This document shows, piece after piece, positions 16,390-24,237 of a stretch of DNA of 48,150 bases (position 1 is its first letter; each line of letters begins with the position of its first letter). Where the stretch lies: the NCBI RefSeq assembly GCF_001425605.1, contig NZ_LMRG01000010.1, forward strand, positions 115,939 to 164,088, written 5' to 3'. Source of the DNA: Rhizobium sp. Leaf453. GTDB taxonomy: Bacteria > Pseudomonadota > Alphaproteobacteria > Rhizobiales > Rhizobiaceae. The notes below the pieces were generated by a model that saw nothing but the letters and a program-made list of their open reading frames with translations, searched no databases and was not told where the DNA came from. A program made the translations under genes and the position numbers.

Positions 16390-16968
16390 TCATGCGCGGC
16401 TCAAAAATCCCTCCGTCGGTAAGATCTCCAACTGCACGGAGAACCGATCACCTAGCAATTCAAGCGAAGCGTCATGGGTATCGTCCGCCCCACTGCAAAC
16501 TGCGTCCTTTAGCAGAATGACACGATACCCCAGGTCTATGGCTCCAATGGCTGCTGCCAGAACACACACATCAGTTTCGCCGCCTGATATAGCAACGGTT
16601 TCAACCCCCTCCCCCGCCAGCACTCGGTGCAGTTCGCCGGTCGTCCACGGCGAATAGGTCATCTTGTCAAAGACCCTCGCGGGAGGAACCAACGCCTTTA
16701 GCGGCGGAATGAGGTCGACCATCTCCCGTCCGAGCCTTTCAAGGGTCATCGCGTCCCACTTTTCGTAGTAGCTCCGCCACATGCCGTGCATGTCCACTGC
16801 CCGCTTGGGCGGCACAAACCGTGAGAATACGGTCCTCTGCGGGTAGTGCTTTGCGATTTCCTCGATTTGGGGTGAGACATGTTGCATCCACGGCACATGC
16901 CATGGCGTGTCCTCCGCGAACATCCGCTGCATATCGATGCAAAGGTGGATCCAGTTATTCTTGTTCAT
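16390..16968 (-). CDS. Isochorismatase-family cysteine hydrolase
   Basis: A 192-residue hydrolase with the Asp-Lys-Cys triad: Asp12 (CIDMQRMF), Lys102 (FDKMTYSPW) and Cys135 (GGETDVCVLAAA, with the cis-peptide region before it). Family members hydrolyse nicotinamide, ureidoacrylate, isochorismate and similar amides. RYVxxKRAxD-type sequence (FVPPKRAVDMHG) is present. The neighbour nadE suggests nicotinamidase-like NAD salvage, but the metal-binding Asp-x-His triplet of nicotinamidases is not evident, so another amide substrate is possible. ATG 16968 follows GGACGCG, a moderate site. Confidence 0.85.
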   Translation of the reverse strand: MNKNNWIHLCIDMQRMFAEDTPWHVPWMQHVSPQIEEIAKHYPQRTVFSRFVPPKRAVDMHGMWRSYYEKWDAMTLERLGREMVDLIPPLKALVPPARVFDKMTYSPWTTGELHRVLAGEGVETVAISGGETDVCVLAAAIGAIDLGYRVILLKDAVCSGADDTHDASLELLGDRFSVQLEILPTEGFLSRA

Positions 16969-17086
16969 CGCGTCCTCCGTCCGCCATGAACCTGTATCTT
17001 ACGCAGGAGTTCCCTTTGCTGCACACGGGTTGATTTCGCGTCAGTCTTGAACACAAGCGCTTGCATTCGCAATCCGCAAAGACATG

Positions 17087-17916
17087 TTACGCCGACTCGG
17101 CAGCCGCGGCCACCGGCAGGGCACGCTTGTGCCCCGTCGCACGATACGTCCTTAGGATTCTTAGTCGCGACGCCTCGGCGATCGCCTTGCCTTCCAGGAA
17201 ATTGTCGATCTCCTCATAGGTCACACCGTAAACGTCTTCGTCCGGACGAAGGGGCGCGTCGGATTCGAGGTCCGCAGTCGGGACCTTGAACACAAGTTCC
17301 GAGGGTGCTCCCATATGCTCGGCGATGGCTCTCACCTGACGCTTCGTCAAACCCGCAAGCGGCAATATGTCGGCCGCGCCGTCCCCAAATTGGTGAAGAA
17401 CCCCATGAGGGCCTCTGCAGCCTGATCCGTTCCGATGACCAGACCACCAGTTGCGCCGGCCAAAGCATATTGCGCGATCATCCGCTGACGCGCCTTGATG
17501 TTACCGAGATGAAATTGTCTCCGGGCTGGCTCGACCAGATCCCCGCCTTCAACCATGACTGCATCGAGCATCGCGTCGGCGGCTGGCTTGATGTCGACTG
17601 TGACGACCCGATCCGGTCCGATTACCGCGAGAGCCCTTTGTGCGTCCGATTCGTCAGCCTGGACGCCATAGGGCAATCTGACAGCGATGAATTTGGCATC
17701 GTATCCATCAGCGCGGAGTTTTGAGACCGCCTTTTGCGCAAGGAGGCCAGCGGCGAGAGAATCGACCCCCCCGCTTATGCCCAGGACGAAACTCCGGCAC
17801 GATGAATGGCGCAGATAGTCGCTCAGGAAGTAGGCGCGCTGTTCCACCTCGCGGTCCGCGTCGAAGTCGACGGTCACTCCGAGATCTACCGATATCGATT
17901 GCTGTTCTTCGTCCAT
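17087..17916 (-). pseudogene. nadE: NAD+ synthetase with an internal frameshift
   Basis: The combined reading is an ammonia-dependent NAD+ synthetase. It has the PP-loop SGGVDS (48-53), LPYGVQADESDAQRAL, NIKARQRMIAQYALAG and GTDQAAEALMGFFT, and then, in another frame, LPLAGLTKRQVRAIAEHMGAP and DEDVYGVTYEEIDNFLEGK. One base appears to be missing near 17388, between the two adenylate-binding halves. As written, the protein would stop soon after residue 185 in the wrong frame. ATG 17916 is preceded by GGGGAG. It may be an inactive duplicate or an assembly error. It lies about 120 bases upstream of the isochorismatase-family gene. Confidence 0.8.
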
Positions 17917-17962
17917 TGGCACTCCCCTAAAGCGTTGTGCTATTGATGTTTGAGCACTTCTA

Positions 17963-18205
17963 TCACAGCAGAGGCTGGTCTTGTTTCCAGTCGCGGTAGG
18001 AGGCCAGCTTTTGCCCGGGAAACCGGCGCTCGATTTCGTCTTCTACCAGCGCTATTCGGGAAAGCGTTTCCTCGCGGTCGTCGACATCATCCTCGCTATG
18101 TTTTTCAAGCGAGCTCATGGCGGCAAACACTTCATCGCTCGTCATCGCCTCAAGTCGAGATGCGAAATCCGAGACATCTTCCTGCAAAATATCTTGGGCG
18201 GTCAT
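17963..18205 (-). CDS. Small stress-type hypothetical protein
   Basis: An 80-residue acidic, helical protein (TAQDILQEDVSDFASRLEAMTSDEVF, in parts; then SRIALVEDEIERRFPGQKLASYRDW). ATG 18205 has AAGGAG at good spacing. The family is unknown. The upstream DNA carries a GGAAC-N17-GTT promoter on this strand, which suggests expression in the general stress response together with the divergent DUF4142 gene. Confidence 0.65.
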   Translation of the reverse strand: MTAQDILQEDVSDFASRLEAMTSDEVFAAMSSLEKHSEDDVDDREETLSRIALVEDEIERRFPGQKLASYRDWKQDQPLL

Positions 18206-18231
18206 TGTAAGGCTCCTTCGTTTCGTTAGGA

Positions 18232-18256
18232 AACCGTAAGAGATTGAAAGTGTTCC
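18232..18256 (-). promoter_or_regulatory. Candidate EcfG-type promoter (minus strand)
   Basis: Read on the minus strand: GGAAC (18256-18252), 17 bases, GTT (18234-18232). This agrees with the GGAAC / GTT elements of alphaproteobacterial general-stress sigma factor EcfG promoters. It points at the 80-residue gene starting at 18205. Confidence 0.55.
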
Positions 18257-18264
18257 CATGGCTT

Positions 18265-18289
18265 GGAACCATGCAGCGTCGCGTTGGTT
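18265..18289 (+). promoter_or_regulatory. Candidate EcfG-type promoter (plus strand)
   Basis: GGAAC at 18265-18269, 17 bases, GTT at 18287-18289. It has the same spacing as the divergent promoter nine bases away and points at the DUF4142 gene starting at 18320. Confidence 0.6.
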
Positions 18290-18319
18290 ATCGCGCCACT
18301 GCCAACAGGAGTCTTTCTT

Positions 18320-18853
18320 ATGAAAAAAGGAATTATCCTCGCATCCATCCTTCTCGCCACCACCGGGTCCGCAGCATTGGCGCAGTCCACCGCCGAGAAA
18401 ACCGGGGTCAACTCAGTCATGGGCGTTGCCCCCAAGACCGAAGATTTTGTGCTGGAGGCTGCAAGCAGCGACATGTTCGAGATCGAGTCCAGCAAGCTTG
18501 CCCTTGAGCGTTCAGACGAGAAGACAAAGGCGTTCGCACAGCAGATGCTAGCCGACCACCAGAAGACATCTGACGAGTTGAAGGCCATGGTGACGTCTGG
18601 CGAGGTGAAGGCCACCATCCCGACCGCCATGTCGTCCGCTCATCAGGGCATGCTCGACGACCTGAAGAAACTTCAGGGTGACGATTTCACCAAGCAATAT
18701 AATTCTGACCAGGAAGACGTGCATGAGGATGCGGTCGACCTCTTCAAGCGCTATGGCGACGAAGGCGAGGATGCCGAGTTGAAGGCCTGGGCGGCAAAAA
18801 CCCGACCAGCGCTCGAACACCATCTACAGATGGCAACGGACATGAACAAGTAA
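18320..18853 (+). CDS. Exported DUF4142 protein
   Basis: A 177-residue protein with a clear signal peptide (MKKGIILASILLATTGSAALAQS; cleavage expected after ALA). The mature part is a four-helix, ferritin-like DUF4142 domain: FVLEAASSDMFEIESSKLAL, TKAFAQQMLADHQKTSDELK, and DFTKQYNSDQEDVHEDAVDLF with KRYGDEG (quoted in parts). It acts in the periplasm; the molecular role is unknown, though members are often stress-induced in rhizobia. The start is fixed by CAGGAG and the signal peptide. It probably responds to general stress, given the upstream promoter match. Confidence 0.9.
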   Translation: MKKGIILASILLATTGSAALAQSTAEKTGVNSVMGVAPKTEDFVLEAASSDMFEIESSKLALERSDEKTKAFAQQMLADHQKTSDELKAMVTSGEVKATIPTAMSSAHQGMLDDLKKLQGDDFTKQYNSDQEDVHEDAVDLFKRYGDEGEDAELKAWAAKTRPALEHHLQMATDMNK

Positions 18854-18882
18854 CAACCCCTTGCTCGGATGGATCAGCCCCT

Positions 18883-18905
18883 TGTCGGAGTCATCAACTC
18901 CGACA
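18883..18905 (+). terminator. Hairpin after DUF4142 gene
   Basis: Perfect 9-bp arms TGTCGGAGT/ACTCCGACA around CATCA, about 30 bases after the stop. No T-run follows, so termination strength is uncertain. Confidence 0.45.
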
Positions 18906-19516
18906 GGTACGTCGTAGTATAATGGATAAGAATCTGGGCGCGTTTAGGTGAGGTCATCCACAATCCAATCGAGAACATATGGCTGGCTGCGGACGATCCC
19001 ACCTTCATATCGAGATGCGTTGAGACCTGTTGGAGTCAACGCCCTTAGCCCCTACAACTCCAGCAAGGTGGGTGCGCGAGAAATCCTTTAGCCTATTCGC
19101 GGCCTCAAGATTGGCGAAGTTGTCATCGTGGTCGTCGACGCAATCGTGCACGAGGTGACATCAGCTTTCTGACTCGCCAGTTACAGCGGCCGCGTTGATC
19201 AGATGTAAATTCGAGCATTTTGCCATTGCACCGAAAAGCTCCGCGGGCGTGACTATGATTGTTTTGGTGGCGAAGCCCTCCCTTGTATTTTTGGCTTGCG
19301 CGGTGGCGGGCGTCCCGCTGTCTTCGTGAGGTCAAACGCTTTGGTCTTCGTCGCCCAAAACATCTTTTCCCCCAATTCTACTCGTATTGAATATGCGTTC
19401 CTTTATCGACAGACATTGGAGTGGTGTCGAGCTCTCTCCGGCGCATCTGTTCATAGTTCCTTTCACCCCCGCTTGCTGGCATCACGCCATTTGCTCTTAC
19501 CAGGCCTAAGGTTGTG
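18906..19516. other. Non-coding stretch downstream of repC
   Basis: About 600 bases without a convincing gene. The short frames (for example 19123-19335 minus, 19296-19589 plus) have arginine- or serine-rich chance translations. A TATAAT at 18917-18922 lacks a partner -35. This stretch separates the replication module from the accessory region and may include termination signals for repC transcription. Confidence 0.4.
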
Positions 19517-19550
19517 CTCACAAACCCTGACAGCTGTCAGGGTTTGTGAG
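19517..19550. repeat. 34-bp perfect palindrome downstream of repC (candidate centromere)
   Basis: Two perfect 17-bp arms meet at CAG|CTG. The core TGACAGCTGTCA is shared with a second palindrome at 20963-20986. In repABC plasmids the RepB-binding parS sites are palindromes centred on GC in or near the operon, usually GTTNNNNGCNNNNAAC. Here the centre is GC but the outer GTT/AAC is replaced, so this would be a variant parS. It could also act as a terminator hairpin for repC. Confidence 0.6.
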
Positions 19551-19575
19551 CCGCTCGCAATTTCTCACCATTATT

Positions 19576-20790
19576 TCATCCTGCCTTAAATCCACCATCG
19601 CCGGCCCCTTTAACAAGCGCCATCAGCATCGGTCCAAGTGAAAATTCATCCCTTGCCGCCTTGCGTGTCAGCTCACGGAGATATCCTCCCGGGGAGGTTA
19701 TGTGGCCTGTCCGCTCGAGGATACAACCGACCGCGGTGGCCGCATTTTCCGGCCCCATCACTTCACAGGCTTCCTGATAGGCTGATGGGCTGATGCCGAG
19801 CATTGACCGGACTACCACTGCGGCACCCATCAGGTCGCGCCAATTGCTGATCGTTCCGCCCGGCCCATACATGGCAATCTCGGGGCAGGCCCGCATAACC
19901 ATGCCAAGCGGAAAATTCCGGATTGGCTGCCGCTTCGGCCGATTATCGACCACCGCCTTTGCGCCCTGCTCGTTTCTGGAGCTAGGTTCAAGTTCATTGA
20001 TGGATTCGGTTTTTGAATTCTGTATGTGACGCCCATTGTGATCACCATTGGTGCTATTATTTTTGTTTTTCTGCTGTATTTCCAGTATGTTGACGATCTC
20101 TTGCTGCAAGAGCTCCATCTCGTCGAGGATTGAACTCACGTCGCCGAGTGTGGGAGACCGCGGAATCCTACCCACAAGGCCGATGTACGTCGCTTCGATG
20201 CTTTCCCAATTGCCCGACGCGCCTTCCTCGATCGCAGCAGAAATCAGCTTTCGAACGTCGCGCCGGCATATCGTCAAATTTTCCCTCGCCCGGCGGAGGG
20301 CGAAGCGATCGGAAACGACCCGCTGGGCCATCATCGCGAGCTCATCCACTCGGATGAGTAACGGCGATAGATCAAAGCCAAATGCGCTATCGATTGCACC
20401 CGCCTTGTCCTTGCGGGCGTAGCGCTTCCCGTTCGCGCTGTCCTTGCGAACGATTAGTCCGGCTTCGACGAGAAGCGACAAATGTCTGCGAAGCGTAGCG
20501 CCTGCGATGCCGTGCGCTCGAAGTGTCAATTGCGCGTTGGACGGAAAAACAATGAGCTGCGCATCTTGGCGCAATTCGTTGTCCGGATAGAAGCTCAGGA
20601 GTGCATCTAGGACAGCAAGGCTGCGATCCTGCAGCCCAAGCAGTTCCCTTGCTTCAGAGGCATCCCGAAAGACCTTCCATTTGTCCGCCGTCTTGCCTGG
20701 CTTGATTTCCCTAGTCTCGATTTGCCGCCTCACCAAGGCAAGCGTCATCGGCCGCCGCCCAAAGGGCGTCGTCACACTTCCAATCTGCAT
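19576..20790 (-). CDS. repC: Replication initiator RepC
   Basis: A 404-residue RepC, the essential initiator of repABC replicons, which binds an origin within its own gene. The N-terminal domain shows FGRRPMTLALVRRQ, DRSLAVLDALLSFYP, LIVFPSNAQLTLRAHGIAGATLRRHLSLLVEAGLI (winged helix, quoted in parts) and DSANGKRYARKD. A polar, asparagine-rich linker (about residues 235-270) is followed by the C-terminal NFPLGMVMRACPEI, WRDLMGAAVVVRSMLGISPSAYQ and GYLRELTRKA. ATG 20790 has an AGGTG site. It is last in the operon, separated from repB by a 187-base spacer that contains the antisense RNA gene. Confidence 0.97.
   Translation of the reverse strand: MQIGSVTTPFGRRPMTLALVRRQIETREIKPGKTADKWKVFRDASEARELLGLQDRSLAVLDALLSFYPDNELRQDAQLIVFPSNAQLTLRAHGIAGATLRRHLSLLVEAGLIVRKDSANGKRYARKDKAGAIDSAFGFDLSPLLIRVDELAMMAQRVVSDRFALRRARENLTICRRDVRKLISAAIEEGASGNWESIEATYIGLVGRIPRSPTLGDVSSILDEMELLQQEIVNILEIQQKNKNNSTNGDHNGRHIQNSKTESINELEPSSRNEQGAKAVVDNRPKRQPIRNFPLGMVMRACPEIAMYGPGGTISNWRDLMGAAVVVRSMLGISPSAYQEACEVMGPENAATAVGCILERTGHITSPGGYLRELTRKAARDEFSLGPMLMALVKGAGDGGFKAG
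19985..20095. other. A+T-rich segment inside repC, likely oriV
   Basis: This stretch of repC is clearly richer in A and T than its surroundings (for example TGCTATTATTTTTGTTTTTC) and encodes the Asn/Gln-rich linker. In repABC plasmids studied so far the origin lies in an A+T-rich part of repC, so this is the best candidate by composition and family knowledge. Confidence 0.5.
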
Positions 20791-20849
20791 TTTTTCACCT
20801 TCAAAAAGGCAAAAGAAACATGCTCACCAAATTACGGTGCCAAAGACTC

Positions 20850-20878
20850 TTGACTGGGATTCGGGGAAATGCGATTCT
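20850..20878 (+). promoter_or_regulatory. Promoter for the counter-transcribed RNA
   Basis: TTGACT (20850-20855), a 17-base spacer, and GATTCT (20873-20878) on the strand opposite to repABC. This has the usual place and direction of the ctRNA promoter. Confidence 0.5.
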
Positions 20879-20884
20879 CTAGTT

Positions 20885-20934
20885 GTCACACATGAGAGAG
20901 GCTTCCACGACGGCAACGTTGGGGGGCCTTTTTC
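20885..20934 (+). ncRNA. Counter-transcribed antisense RNA (incA/RepE-type)
   Basis: A short RNA predicted from about 20885, just after the promoter, to a terminator hairpin. Stem GGCTTCC (20900-20906) pairs with GGGGGCC (20922-20928), with two G-U pairs, around a 15-base loop, followed by TTTTTCTTTT. In repABC plasmids an antisense RNA of about this size between repB and repC lowers RepC translation and sets copy number and incompatibility. The start is inferred from the promoter, not seen. Confidence 0.65.
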
Positions 20935-20962
20935 TTTTGCGGTTCTTCCTTTCTTCACACTC

Positions 20963-20986
20963 AAACCTTGACAGCTGTCAGGGTTT
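20963..20986. repeat. Second TGACAGCTGTCA palindrome overlapping the end of repB
   Basis: A 24-bp palindrome with one mismatch, sharing its core with the perfect palindrome downstream of repC. It covers the repB stop codon (20978-20980). Together they bracket repC, as expected for partition sites. Confidence 0.55.
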
Positions 20987-22009
20987 CTCATTTCCCCGCA
21001 GACGGGCAAAACGCTCAGTAAGCGCTGGGAGCTCCGCCTCAACAAACTTTAAAAATTCAATTCCGAGTGAGCCCTCAGCCGAAATTCGAACCTCCTTAGA
21101 GCTCGACAACAAGGCACCGAGCTTCATCCCGGTATGATCCGTAATAGGGCTTGGCTCGGGACGACCAGTCGATGGCGGCTTGATGGCGTTCAACGCACGT
21201 TGAAACCTTTGATCGGAGGTCTCAGTCGTATCGCCCTTGTTAACGAGCGCTACCCGCAGCACATCAAGCGTTCCAGAGTTGCCCGCAACCGTCTTGGCAA
21301 GATCGAGCCAGCGGGGCCGTCCGATCTTCGGTGCCCGCCCAATGGCCTCGATTATATCTGCGGGAATCATCCTGTAGACATTCCGCATTCGTGCTAGTTC
21401 TGCATCTTCGATCGAAAGCGCCGCGTAGATATGCCGAGGCTTGATCCCCGCATCATCCATTCGCGAAGCAAAAAGCGCACGCTCGATCCAGGTCAAGTCT
21501 TGGCGACCCGCGTTTTCGATGCCTTGCGCGAGAACGAGGTCGAGGTCGGAAATCTCGACCTCGATTGCTCGAACGGGCTTGCCGATCTGCTTGGCAGCAA
21601 GCCAGCGGCGGTGACCATAGACAATCTGATACCGACCGGGTGACGACGGGTGCTTCCGGACCTGGACGGGAACCTTTTGTCCCTCAGTTTCAATCGACCG
21701 CTTGAACGCCTCAAAACTCGAGGCATCATCATCTGGCAGCCTGTCGGGGTAAGGGGAGGGGTCGATGAGGGAAGGATCCAACTCTCGAATAGCCCCGCCG
21801 CCAGACTCAACAAGATCCTTCAACCGGTCTCGTTCTGATCTGATGTCCTCAATCGCCCGATGGGCCGCGCCTACGACACCTGCCCCCACACGATTGCCGG
21901 ACGACGGAGCCGGTGGGTCAGGCTGCTGATCGGTTGTCTGGCTGTTCTCAAGCTCAGCGGAAAGCAGTCCGAAGCTGGCGACAATCGATTTGCGAGGGGA
22001 TTTGCTCAT
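20978..22009 (-). CDS. repB: Partition protein RepB (ParB family)
   Basis: A 343-residue ParB-type protein that binds the centromere and is moved by RepA. Motifs: LIDPSPYPDRLPDDD, EGQKVPVQVRKHP, GHRRWLAAKQIG (the ParB box II equivalent, about residues 132-143), ENAGRQDLTWIERA, then a helix-turn-helix region and IGRPRW. Its ATG at 22009 overlaps the repA stop by four bases, so translation is coupled. The stop lies inside a palindrome that may be its own binding site. Confidence 0.96.
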   Translation of the reverse strand: MSKSPRKSIVASFGLLSAELENSQTTDQQPDPPAPSSGNRVGAGVVGAAHRAIEDIRSERDRLKDLVESGGGAIRELDPSLIDPSPYPDRLPDDDASSFEAFKRSIETEGQKVPVQVRKHPSSPGRYQIVYGHRRWLAAKQIGKPVRAIEVEISDLDLVLAQGIENAGRQDLTWIERALFASRMDDAGIKPRHIYAALSIEDAELARMRNVYRMIPADIIEAIGRAPKIGRPRWLDLAKTVAGNSGTLDVLRVALVNKGDTTETSDQRFQRALNAIKPPSTGRPEPSPITDHTGMKLGALLSSSKEVRISAEGSLGIEFLKFVEAELPALTERFARLRGNEKP

Positions 22010-23229
22010 GCCCGCCCCCAGCTATCATTGATGAGGCGAATTATCGCCTCGTTCACAGCGTCTACGGCCTCCCGGGCGCGCTTTTGGGTATCGCGACCGA
22101 TTTGTCCCATCTCAAGCTCGTATACCGAGCGTTTCGCTAGCCCGGCCGCCTCGACCGCCGTGCTTTCGATGGCGGTTGGCAACAGGACATCAGAGCCGAA
22201 CAAGTGTCTAAGCATAGCAACGACCTGTGATTGGGGAGCGTCATTTGGGTTGTGCCGTGTTACCAAGTACCGAACGAAGTCTTGGTCCAACTGGGCGCCG
22301 CTCTCATTAAGGACACTAATAAGATCGCCCATCATGAGAAGAAATTGGCTCATCGATGCGACGTCCAGCATCGCTGGATGGACCGTTATGATCATGCTCG
22401 TCGCCGCATAGATCGCGCTCAGCGTTAAAAACCCGAGCGACGGCGGAGTGTCGAGAATCACCACATCGTAATCCGCCTCGACTTCAGAGAGAGCAAGCTT
22501 CAATCGCTCGAAGAAAATTGCGCCCGAGCTCGACTTGTTCGCCAAAATCCGTGGCGTTTCGTGCTCATACTCCATGACTTCCAGATTTCCGGGAATGAGG
22601 TCAATGCCATCGAAGTATGTCTTGCGGATAATATCGCGGATCGGACGGCGTTCGGTCTCATCGTAGCGCAGCGCGGCGTAGATTGTTTCATTTGACCCAA
22701 CGTCGATCTCTGGCTGAGCACCAAACATAGCTGACAGGGATGCTTGAGGATCCAAATCCAATGCAAGGACGCGATAGCCGTGAAGCGCGAGATAATGGGA
22801 TAGATGCACGCAAGTCGTGGTCTTTGCGCTGCCGCCCTTGAAGTTGGCGATTGCAATGACCTGGAGATGTTCGCCCGCGCGACGACGAGGAAGGAATCGC
22901 AAGGCGTCCACAGGTTTCTGCATCGCGAACAATTCACGCAATTCATTGATCTGGGCGAGCGTGTAGACGCGATGGTTATTATCCAATCTGCTGGGAACCG
23001 GTCCACGTCCTTCGGTGGACATGAGTTTCAGGGTGGAATCGGGTATAGACGTCAGCTTCGACACTTCGTTGGTCAGAAAGGGACGCAGGGTCTTTTCCGA
23101 CTTTGGTGGATACATACGAGTTCTGAGCTGCTGCAATTGCCCCGACAGAAGCCCGGCATGGCGCATGATTTTGCTGCCGGCATCTTCCTTCGAGCCAACA
23201 ACTGCTTCTACTCGGTTTGCTATCGCCAT
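22006..23229 (-). CDS. repA: Partition ATPase RepA (ParA family)
   Basis: A ParA-type ATPase of about 407 residues that drives partition and represses the repABC promoter. It has an N-terminal helix-turn-helix region (TNEVSKLTSIPDSTLKLMS, HRVYTLAQINELRELF), the deviant Walker A FKGGSAKTTT, LDLDPQASLSAMFG, and VVILDTPPSLGF. The frame is open to a GTG at 23289. ATG 23229 (MAIANRVEAV) with AGAGGGACAG before it fits the usual length best; ATG 23268 is also possible. It is divergent from traI; the shared upstream region carries two copies of a proposed TraR site, which would tie copy number to quorum. Confidence 0.96.
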   Translation of the reverse strand: MAIANRVEAVVGSKEDAGSKIMRHAGLLSGQLQQLRTRMYPPKSEKTLRPFLTNEVSKLTSIPDSTLKLMSTEGRGPVPSRLDNNHRVYTLAQINELRELFAMQKPVDALRFLPRRRAGEHLQVIAIANFKGGSAKTTTCVHLSHYLALHGYRVLALDLDPQASLSAMFGAQPEIDVGSNETIYAALRYDETERRPIRDIIRKTYFDGIDLIPGNLEVMEYEHETPRILANKSSSGAIFFERLKLALSEVEADYDVVILDTPPSLGFLTLSAIYAATSMIITVHPAMLDVASMSQFLLMMGDLISVLNESGAQLDQDFVRYLVTRHNPNDAPQSQVVAMLRHLFGSDVLLPTAIESTAVEAAGLAKRSVYELEMGQIGRDTQKRAREAVDAVNEAIIRLINDSWGRA

Positions 23230-23433
23230 CTGTCCCTCTTGGCGGCTTTCTACCGGTTTACCGGCCATCGCCCGCCAAAGATAGAACACGATTCTCCCAA
23301 CTGGTCCAGAAGTTTAGGGTTAATACAAAGTAATGGCTGGGGACAATCTGAACAAACTTGTACGGATTTTTTCTTTCCCGCTCCGGTAGTTAGCCTCAGA
23401 TCTGGATCCCCTAGATCCCGGTTTGTTCCCCCG

Positions 23434-23445
23434 TGAATCCTACAA
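23434..23445 (+). promoter_or_regulatory. Candidate tra box, site A
   Basis: TGAATCCTACAA preceded by G. The same 12 bases occur at site B in this intergenic region and, inverted, between traA and traC. Nearest to repA among the three, so it may serve the rep promoter. Confidence 0.55.
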
Positions 23446-23532
23446 ATCCGAACAGTATAACGGCAGGGAGATCAGGAGTTTTTTTCGCGCTACACTCATC
23501 ATGAACAGCGACTCACGTCGCCACGCGCATGT

Positions 23533-23544
23533 TGAATCCTACAA
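23533..23544 (+). promoter_or_regulatory. Candidate tra box, site B
   Basis: The same TGAATCCTACAA. The flanks extend it to GTTGAATCCTACAAC, with dyad arms GTTG/CAAC. It ends 60 bases before the traI start, a suitable distance for an activator of the traI-trb promoter. Confidence 0.6.
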
Positions 23545-23604
23545 CTGCCCCTTGATACCAATCTGTGCTGATTTCTTCGCTGTCCAACAATGACGGAGAA
23601 AATC

Positions 23605-24228
23605 ATGCAGGTTCTTGCGCTCTCAACGCCCCGGACGCTCCAGGAGGCGCATCTCCTACACATCCACTACCAGCTTCGTGCGCGGGTCTTTTCCGATCGC
23701 CTGGGTTGGGAAGTGGACGTAACGGCGGGGTGCGAGTCGGATGGTTTCGACGCGCTTCGGCCGACCTATGTTCTTGCCATCGCCGAGACTGGCCAACTGG
23801 CGGGGTGCGCGAGGCTCCTTCCTACACTTGGTCCAACAATGGTAGCCGACGTTTTCCCGTCGCTTCTCCCCGACGGTCAACTCAACGGTCATGCCGCGAT
23901 GATCGAGAGTTCTCGTTTCTGCGTCGACACGGCCCTAGCGGAGGGGAGGGGGGACGGTTTCATCCATGAGGCCACACTGACTATGTTCGCCGGCATCATC
24001 GAATGGTGCTTCGCGAATGGCTACACCGAGATTGTCACTGTGACCGATCTCCGATTCGAGCGCATCCTTGCTCGCGTCGGATGGCCGCTGCGACGTCTGG
24101 GCGAGCCAAAGAAGATCGGCGTGACGATGGCCGTAGCGGGCACGCTGCCCGCCAATGCGAAGACGTTCCTCAGGCTCCGTCCTTCCAAGTACCGTTCCGA
24201 ACTCAGCCCTCTCAGCCAGGCGGCGTAG
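23605..24228 (+). CDS. traI: Acyl-homoserine-lactone synthase TraI
   Basis: A 207-residue LuxI-type synthase that makes an N-acyl-homoserine lactone from SAM and acyl-ACP. Conserved parts: RARVFSDRLGWEVD (the Arg, Phe, Trp triad), the following Asp residues in ESDGFDALRP, AGCARLLPTLGPTM, IESSRFCVD (Glu, Ser, Arg), and GYTEIVTVTDLRFERILARVGWP. This is the TraI branch of Ti-like plasmids rather than chromosomal CinI. ATG 23605 with GGAG before it is preferred to ATG 23590. It is the first gene of the trb operon; trbB follows after nine bases. Confidence 0.95.
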   Translation: MQVLALSTPRTLQEAHLLHIHYQLRARVFSDRLGWEVDVTAGCESDGFDALRPTYVLAIAETGQLAGCARLLPTLGPTMVADVFPSLLPDGQLNGHAAMIESSRFCVDTALAEGRGDGFIHEATLTMFAGIIEWCFANGYTEIVTVTDLRFERILARVGWPLRRLGEPKKIGVTMAVAGTLPANAKTFLRLRPSKYRSELSPLSQAA

Positions 24229-24237
24229 GAGAAATCC

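Noticed and set aside
18917..18922. TATAAT hexamer
   Set aside because: No TTGACA-like element at 16-18 bases upstream and no gene immediately downstream.
23290..23604. Classical Ti tra box (ATGTGCAGATCTGCACAT) before traI
   Set aside because: I searched the repA-traI and traA-traC gaps and found no match; a different shared motif is reported instead.
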